64,000 nucleotides of DNA from Canna indica (lineage: Eukaryota > Streptophyta > Magnoliopsida > Zingiberales > Cannaceae). Below, piece by piece: positions 58,110 to 64,000 of this stretch (positions are counted from its first letter, which is position 1; the number at the start of each line of letters is the position of its first letter). The translations under genes were made by a program, and so were the position numbers. The stretch spans positions 47,572,001-47,636,000 of the forward strand of contig CP136895.1 in the NCBI GenBank assembly GCA_034359265.1, given 5' to 3'. The notes beneath the pieces are model-generated. The model was not told where the DNA came from, ran no database searches, and saw only the letters and a program-made list of their open reading frames with translations.

Positions 58110-59285
58110 ATTTTGAGTCAAATTTTCCTAGATGATCCTTAGTGTTCAAAATAAAGCACTCACAACCAAAAACCCTAAAGTATCCCACATTTGGAATTCT
58201 ATCATGCCAAAGTTCAATAGGAGTTTTCTTTATTTTAGGTCTCAATAGAACACAATTTAAAACATAGCATGAGGTATTTATGACTTCGGCCTAAAAATAC
58301 TTAGGTAAATTATTTTCACAAAATAGTCCTAGCCATTTCTTGCAAGGTCCTATTCTTCCTCTCAACTACCCTATTTTGTTGAGGGGTTCTAGGGGAAGAA
58401 AAGGTATGTTCAATCCCAAAAGTTTCACAAAATTCAGAAAACTTTTCATTTTTAAAGTTTCACAAAAGTTTCAACCACCCTAATTTTTGAAATTGAAATC
58501 CCTTTTTCATTGACAACTCTTTTAGCAAACTTTTTAAAGAAATCAGATGTTTCATTCTTCTTTACTAAAAAGAAGACCCATGTAAATTGAGAGTAATCAT
58601 CAATCAAAACATAACAATATAGTTTACCACCTAAGCTAGCAACATCACAAGGACCAAAAAGATCCATGTGCACAAGTTCAAGAATCCTAGACGTAGTAAC
58701 TTGATTAACACTATGAAAAGATGATTTGACTTGTTTGCCATGTTGACATGCATCATAAAGTCTATCTTTTTCAAATTTTATTCTAGGGATTCCTTTAACT
58801 AGGTCTTTCTTGGTGATTTCTTGAATGAGGCCTATGCTACCATGTCCTAGCCTACGGTGCCATAACCAAGAATCATTGTCCATTACTACTAAGCATCTAA
58901 CATGAGAATTAGGCAAGATATTTAAACTCAAAGTAACATTCTCATGTCTATTTCCAATGAATATTATATCACTAGATGATGCATTTCTAATGAGACATTT
59001 AGATACTTCAAAAATCACCATATATCCATTATCACATAATTGAGAAATACAAATCAAGTTATGTTTCAAGCCATCAACTAGTAAGACATTCTTAATGCAA
59101 GGGAATGGAAGTATACCTATATCACCAATGCCAATGATCTTACCTTTGGCACTATCTCCAAAATTAACATACCCTCCATCTTTGCTTGATAGGGTTGCAA
59201 ATAATTTGACATCTCCGGTCATGTGCTTTGAGCAACCACTATCCAACACCCATATGCTCCTATGTGCTTGAGGATGACTCTCCAC
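58110..59285 (-). pseudogene. Copia-2 pol, first part: protease and damaged integrase
   Basis: The frame opens with ATG at 59285. The protease motif [13 protein letters not shown] (near 59250) is intact and followed by a clean GAG-pre-integrase domain (DSWLWHRRLGH near 58870). The integrase zinc region has lost a cysteine: RLYDACQHGKQ, where copia-1 has KLCDACQHGKQ. The first catalytic Asp is in HMDLFGPCD. At about 58470 the sequence jumps from SKIR to VVETF, removing the second catalytic block (copia-1 RSDNGGEF) and shifting the frame. Later integrase blocks survive out of frame down to about 58110. Strand transfer is therefore doubly disabled. Confidence 0.85.
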
Positions 59286-60921
59286 CTACAAATGGAGAAG
59301 AAACAAACTTAGGTACCTGAATCTTTTTGGGTCCTTGAGTATTAATCATTTTAGGAACCCAAGTAGATCTGTCATGAGGGTTCCTCTTGAGTGCACAATC
59401 CCTAATCATGTGTCCATAAATTCCACAACAAAAGCAATAATCATGAAACTTAGTGGAATAATGAGTATGAACATGAGAATGAGAATGAGGATGTGATGGT
59501 TTTCTAGTATTTCTAGCATGCGATACATGATCATTTTTACTATTTTTTAAGCCATGCATTTTTTCATTCAAAGTACATAAGTCCTTCAATGAGAGCATGC
59601 TATCATTCAAGTGCTCAACTTGTGAACTCAAAAATTTATTTTCCTTTTCTAACACATCATTTGAATCTTGTAAATCATTTTTTGCCTTTTCTAAAATGAG
59701 TTTTTCATCCTTAAGAGTTTCTACTTCCTTTTTCGAAGCATTGCATGAAACAAGTAGTTCCTCATTTTCTGCTTCTAAAGACTTATTTTCCTTTCTAAGT
59801 TCTTTAAACCTCTTTCTAATAGCATTAAACTCAACATGTATTTGTTCAAACTCATGCTCTAATTCTTCTTGAGTAAATGTAAATTCACCAAATGTAAAGG
59901 TTACCTCATCATCATTTGCCATGAGGCAAAGGTTGGCTCTTTCATCCTTGGAGTCTTCCTCACTTGATGAAGATTCACTTTCATCCCAAGAAGCCATCAA
60001 TGACATCTTCTTCTTCTTCTTGAGCTTGTCCCTTTGTGAATGAGGTGGGGGTGAGATTCAATTGTGGCAATCCTTCCTCAAGTGCCCCGGTTTGTTGCAA
60101 TTGAAACAAATGTACCTTTTTCCACCCTTTATGAACCTCATGAACCATTTTGCATGCAAGGCCATCTCCTCATAGTCATCAAGCTCCTCTTCAGATGAAG
60201 AAGTATCATCATTCATATGTGATACTTTTAAGGAAATACTCTTGCCTTTGGGGGCATCTTCCTCCTTGTGTGCATTAAATGGATCTCATGTGTCATGAGG
60301 GATCCAATGAGTTCGGTGAGCTTCATGGTATCAAGATCCTTAGCTTCCATGATAGTTATCACCTATGGCTCTCAAGCTAAGTAGCTTTCTCAACTTTTCT
60401 TCTTCCCTAATATCTCTTCCAAGATTACATAAGCCTTTAGTAATGTTTTGGAATCTAGCATACATTTCATCAATAGTCGTATGAGATAGCATTTTAAACA
60501 ATTCATAATCATGCATGAGAAGATTGATTTTTGATTCCTTTACTTGAGAGGTCCCTTCGTGACTAGTTTCAAGAACTTGCCAAAATTCAAATGCGGATTT
60601 ACATGTAGAAATTATATTAAACTCATTAATTGATAATCCACAATGTAATGCATTCATGGCTTTAGCATTGGAATTAAAGAATTTTACTTCCTCTTGGGTC
60701 CAATCATCCATGTTCGTAGTTGGTTGCTTATAATCATTTTGAATCATCCTCCAAACCTCTAGTCCTTGTGATTGAAGGAAAATATTCATTCTAATTTTCC
60801 AATAAGCATAGTTATTTCCATCAAACAAAGGAGGTGCATGGGTAGAGGTCCCTTGAGCTAGTGTGTTTTCGGTAGCCATTCTAAGTGTAGGGTAGATGGT
60901 GAAATCTAGTCCTACTATCAA
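59260..60921 (-). pseudogene. Copia-2 gag with two CCHC knuckles and coiled coil
   Basis: Starting near 60879 (MATENTLAQGTSTHAPPLFD), the frame matches copia-1 Gag: NNYAYWKIRMNIF, then HEGTSQVKESKINLLMHDY. A small deletion near 60360 breaks it (RKLLSLRAIGDNY). A first knuckle CFNCNKPGHLRKDC lies near 60090. The frame from 60006 holds an acidic Ser-rich segment, a coiled coil (about 59880-59600), a His-rich run and a complete second knuckle CCGIYGHMIRDC (near 59420). It stops at 59262-59260, 26 nt inside the ATG-starting pol frame, exactly as in copia-1. Confidence 0.87.
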
Positions 60922-60935
60922 GCTCTAATACCAAA
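60921..60935 (-). promoter_or_regulatory. Copia-2 primer-binding site
   Basis: The minus strand directly after the 5' LTR reads TTTGGTATTAGAGCT, one base different from the initiator-tRNA-Met primer site TGGTATCAGAGC (C to T). Confidence 0.82.
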
Positions 60936-62241
60936 TGTAAACCAAATAACCACACTAGAGGGGGGGTGAAAAGTGTGTAGCCTAAATACGTTAAGTTCAA
61001 TTCCGATCTTTTTTTTCTCAAGTTGGCATAAGTATGAATTTTTGTTATTTTGAGTTATATGATTTCAAGATGCAAATATAAATGAGTAATGATTAATACC
61101 AAGCAAGATTAAATAGATAAGCAATGCTAACATGTGAAATATAGAGTGGTTCGGCCACACCGCCTACTCCACTACCTTGGCTCCTCACCAAGAATTTCTA
61201 ACCTTAAATCTTTGTAACTTGAATGTTTCCTAAAGAATAAAAAGAGGACTTATCCCTCAACCTTAGAGGATACCTCAACTACTACTCGAAAGAAAAACAC
61301 TCAAAAATAAAGAAACCTAGGTGTAACACTACACCACACTTAACAACTTGAAATGAGAAGCAAATAAGAAAGAAAATACAAGTAAAGGAGCTATAAATTA
61401 AAATAAACTCAAATGAGCTCCTCCAAGTTGCCTCCTAGTACTTCAAGGCCTCAAGATGATGTAGAAATTTGGATTGAAGACTTGAAATGGAGTTTTGAAG
61501 ATTTTGAGAATGAGAAGTTGAGGTTTGCACTTTGAATCACTCTTTAAGGCTCAAGAAAATATTTTGGTAGCTCAATGGAATAGTTGGGAGACTTAGGAAG
61601 GGAGTTTTGGGTGTATTTATAGAGTTGGTATTGGAGTATGAAAGCAAAAGCCGTTCAAACCTTATCTAATTTGAAAAAGAGCCGTTTGGGAGCATTCTGA
61701 GAATTCTGGGCAGTTTTTTAAGAAACTGGTTGAGGGCATTCTGGGAATTCTGGGTAGTTTATAAGTTTCTAGCCTTTCTAGCTTTATTTTTAGGTTAACG
61801 GTTTCAAAATATTTCTTAAAAATATTTCTTTAATATGTTTTTACCTAAGGAACAATTATTGGGATTTTTGAGGACAAGAAAATATCTAAATTATGTAGTC
61901 CTTCAAGGAGCTCCCTATACTTAGAAATTTTCAAGACCGTTTTCTAATTTTTCTAGTTTTTATGTTTTCGGGGTTCGGGTTTCAGATTTTTGGTTATGAA
62001 CTCAGTGAGGACATAAAACTAAGGCTTAGGAGCATTTACAATAAAAGAAACTAAGTCCTAAACTAATTTTAACATGCTCGACTCTGAAGCCTCCGATTCT
62101 TGATTTTTCATGATTTTTCCAACGAGCTTCGGATGCGTATCGTATGTCCAACCTAAGACCAAACCTTGATGAAACTATTAGAACAATGTTTGTTATCATC
62201 AAAACTAAGAGTGTTGCCAAGGTTGAACCCTTGGGCTAATA
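60936..62241 (-). repeat. Copia-2 5' LTR
   Basis: It matches 54509-55776 throughout, with a few small indels. The outer end is TATTAGCCC instead of TGTTGGCCC, two changes that read as C to T on the plus strand. It is flanked by GGGTG on the right. Confidence 0.92.
61613..61624 (-). promoter_or_regulatory. TATA box of copia-2 5' LTR
   Basis: The minus strand reads ACTCTATAAATAC, a canonical plant TATA box, at the position in U3 expected to drive the element transcript. The 3' LTR has the same motif at 55191-55200. Confidence 0.5.
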
Positions 62242-63289
62242 GGGTGTACTCGCCAAATCTAGGGCTAGGTCGAGAAGGTGACCTTTCTCCTTTCTCGCGG
62301 TCCTGCTCGTGGCAATCTCGGTCTTCACACCTCTTGTCAAGCTTCTTGGATTTCTTGTCCTTGATACTTTCTTTGATGGATTGCCTATCCGCCTTCCTGG
62401 CCTCTTGGAGTTCTTCCATCTCCATGTAGCATACGATATTTTCTCAGAACTCGATCGACCATGCTTCCCAGGCTTTAGGCCGTGCTTGACGGAATATAAC
62501 TCGACGTGTGGGTTGAGGTTCAGGATTTCTGTGGCTACGACATGGAATCTCTTCAGGTAATCTCTCAACGGCTCATGTTGTCTCTGCTTGATGTAATGAA
62601 AGGAGCCATCAGTCTTGGAGTAGATCTGTGATAAGGAGAGCTTGTTGGTGAAGGCTCCGGAGAGCTCCTTGAAAGTCTAATGGTAAGGTGGAAAACCAAA
62701 GTAGCACAGCCTTCTCCAAAAAGGTTGGAAAGGCTCAATAGAGGATAGAGTCGATTGTGCCATTGAGGAGCATCAACAATATGAACATCATGAGGTGGGT
62801 GGTCAGATCACCCATGTCGTCGTAGGGCTGAAGTATGGTCGACAGCTTCAAGTTGTATGGGAGACAGACTACCATGATATGCTCGACGAAAGGTCCCGAG
62901 TCGATGGTGGGGGGAGGAATGGTCCCTTTGATCTTGATTTCCTCCCCTTCTCTCTAATTGTATGTGCGGCAGATCTCATCCCAAGAGCAAGAGGTCGGCC
63001 TCCCGGTTCTCTCCAGGCGGTTGCCTTCATCCTGCTTGGTTGAGTGTTGTTCCCCCGGTTGCTTCAAAGCCGCAATTTGGGCCATTAACCTTTGGTTATG
63101 CGCCCGAAGATCAACGACCATGTAGTGCAATTCTTCTGGTGAAGGGTTGGTGGGTACCGGGGCATCACTCCTCGCCGTGTTAGCGTCTCCAAGTAGCGGG
63201 GGAACATTGCTACTAGGGTGTTGCCTATACGCGGCGACATTTGCCTGATTCCGAGTACCAACCATGGTGGGGCAGATAAGGTTTACTTT

Positions 63290-63309
63290 GCCCCACGGTG
63301 GGTGCCAAA
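63290..63309 (-). promoter_or_regulatory. Primer-binding site of the Tat-type gypsy
   Basis: The minus strand reads TTTGGCACCCACCGTGGGGC. Its first part is close to the tRNA-Lys-type primer site TGGCGCCCA used by Tat and Athila elements. It marks the 3' edge of the 5' LTR, which should lie above 63310. Confidence 0.6.
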
Positions 63310-64000
63310 TATTCTTGTCTAAAGTCTGGGTGATATGGTCCTGCACGTCTCCTAATCTGGTGTGACTCTGGCGGGGGATGGTGGGGCAGGTAGGGTGTTG
63401 TCCTTGTATGGCTAGGTGGTGCCCCCGGGCGTAAGAGTGTCTGACTCAACTTGTGTCTGGTTCATGAGTGTGGGCGCTTCTAGACCTAATTCGATCGAGC
63501 ACAAAGTGCTAGTCCAATTCGATAAGATACTTTAGAGTTTTTTTGGTGTAAATGTTCATTTTAAATACTAAAGAGACCTTAGGAAAATTTGATTGAAAAT
63601 CTGATGATGGTATTTTCCTTGCCTTATAAGGTTGTAGAATTTATAATTGTAGGATGTTGAGGAGTCTACGCATGTTACGAGACTAATGATTTTTCAAAGA
63701 ATGTCAAAGTAGTCAATATATGTAAAGAATCTTTATATATGTCATTATGCATGTTTGAAAGTCTGAATAAACGACGAGGGGAGGAGTGGTCTTTGTGACC
63801 CTTATGTCCTCCTCTTCTCTCCGATGATGTGTGTGGGAGACCTCATCTCAGAGGACAAAGGTCGGCTTCCTGGATCTCTCCAAGTGGTTATCTTCATCAC
63901 GTTCTAAGCGATGGCGCTCGTGTTCGGCTAGTGTTGTTCCCGGGACCACCTTAGTGCCTCGACCAGGGCTGTTAATTGTTGGTCCTCTGCCTGAAGGTCA
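63310..64000. other. Retroelement debris: LTR start, copia fragment and a second gypsy gag
   Basis: From 63310 to about 63540 is presumably the end of the Tat 5' LTR, with no distinct motif. From 63545 to 63735 the plus strand is a badly decayed copy of the copia segment before reverse transcriptase (compare 33640-33850: GGTATTTTCCT, TATAGAGTTTATAATCG). From 63770 to 64000 the minus strand resembles the N-terminal gag of the Tat gypsy at 62890-63120 (shared GAGGTCGGC-type and TCTCTCCA-type words), so another Tat copy runs off the window. Confidence 0.5.

Larger units (their letters stand above)
54509..62241 (-). mobile_element. Copia-2, complete Sirevirus-type element nested in the Tat gypsy
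   Basis: LTRs are 54509-55776 (3' LTR, 1268 bp) and 60936-62241 (5' LTR, 1306 bp). GGGTG at 54504-54508 and 62242-62246 is the 5-bp target duplication. The outer ends on the plus strand are TGTAAACC on the left and GGGCTAATA on the right. The inner start of the other LTR reads GGGCCAACA, so the outermost TG...CA of the 5' LTR has decayed by two C-to-T changes. Primer site, gag, protease, integrase, RT, RNase H and polypurine tract all lie between. LTR similarity is high with a few small indels, so it is younger than the Tat host. Confidence 0.93.
54250..63265 (-). pseudogene. Tat-type gag, interrupted by copia-2
   Basis: The start ATG is at 63265-63263, just after the primer site. The N-terminal part has an RAHNQRLMAQIAALK coiled segment (near 63110); a Lys/Arg/Glu-rich region lies near 62400-62280. 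The frame reads FGEYT up to the copia-2 insertion at 62242 and resumes at 54508 with LNAKRETIHREIYATC, the usual EYTPLN block of Tat gag. Removing the insert and one GGGTG copy rejoins it in frame. Further on, CEFHCTYGHTTEECVMIKDQ (near 54380) is the zinc-knuckle region. Stops near 62660, 62560 and 54250 break it. Confidence 0.8.
50985..63309 (-). mobile_element. Tat-type Ty3/gypsy element, truncated in integrase and split by copia-2
   Basis: Minus-strand order: primer site (63290-63309), gag (63265 down to 62242, then 54508 down to about 54250), protease (about 54040-53813), reverse transcriptase (about 53560-52200), RNase H (about 52200-51560) and integrase (about 51260-50985). A second RNase H of the Tat lineage (SQLVVGQVNG) is recognisable. 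The gag is interrupted by copia-2. The integrase stops before its last catalytic residues, and no 3' LTR is visible at the lower end. Many stops indicate an old copy. Confidence 0.85.

Overview
This window is nuclear DNA of a flowering plant and consists almost entirely of transposable elements, many nested in one another. Diagnostic plant families are present: a Mutator-like element (MULE) carrying a Ulp1-type protease, three L1-type LINEs, Ty1/copia elements of the Sirevirus type, Ty3/gypsy elements of the Reina, Tat and probably Tekay types, and En/Spm (CACTA) elements. I see no single-copy host gene, tRNA, rRNA, microRNA or CRISPR array. The species cannot be fixed from sequence alone. AT-rich DNA, nested LTR elements and many nonsense mutations fit silenced intergenic heterochromatin.

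Layout. 1-7783: right-hand part of a Kaonashi-like MULE, with a Ulp1 protease gene on + (a 2.6 kb intron filled by a 135-bp tandem array), a second tandem array between the genes, and a convergent transposase gene on -. 7784-8930: unassigned DNA and a candidate MITE. About 9150-14925: a nearly full-length LINE (+). 14933-18370: a 5'-truncated LINE (-) with RNase H. 18400-23135: the gag end, a long AT-rich spacer and the LTR of a copia derivative, the LTR being split by a CACTA end (terminus at 23001). 23135-25010: degenerate LTR-retroelement DNA. 25011-38527: copia-1 (+), holding a complete Reina-type gypsy (26998-32193, target duplication TAGAG) in gag and a solo LTR (33926-35500, duplication GAGCC) in pol. 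38536-45250: a LINE remnant (-) split by a 5.55 kb CACTA element (39218-44769, duplication TAC). 45345-46850: a second CACTA transposase remnant. 46850-50980: non-coding transposon-like DNA and a Tekay-like LTR. 50985-63309: a Tat-type gypsy (-), split in gag by copia-2 (54509-62241, duplication GGGTG). 63310-64000: LTR and retroelement debris.

Functionally, each module is a self-contained mobile element: integrase or transposase plus reverse transcriptase, RNase H, protease and nucleic-acid-binding Gag. All the autonomous-type elements carry stops, frameshifts or deletions, so none should move unaided. The most unusual parts are the MULE, whose two tandem arrays and transposase introns share one palindromic motif, and the copia pair, which share an identical 26-nt gag/pol overlap in different frames.

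All assignments come from reading motifs, target-site duplications and internal homology by eye. No alignment or database search was run. Exon boundaries and outer element edges are approximate unless a duplication or a phase check is quoted.
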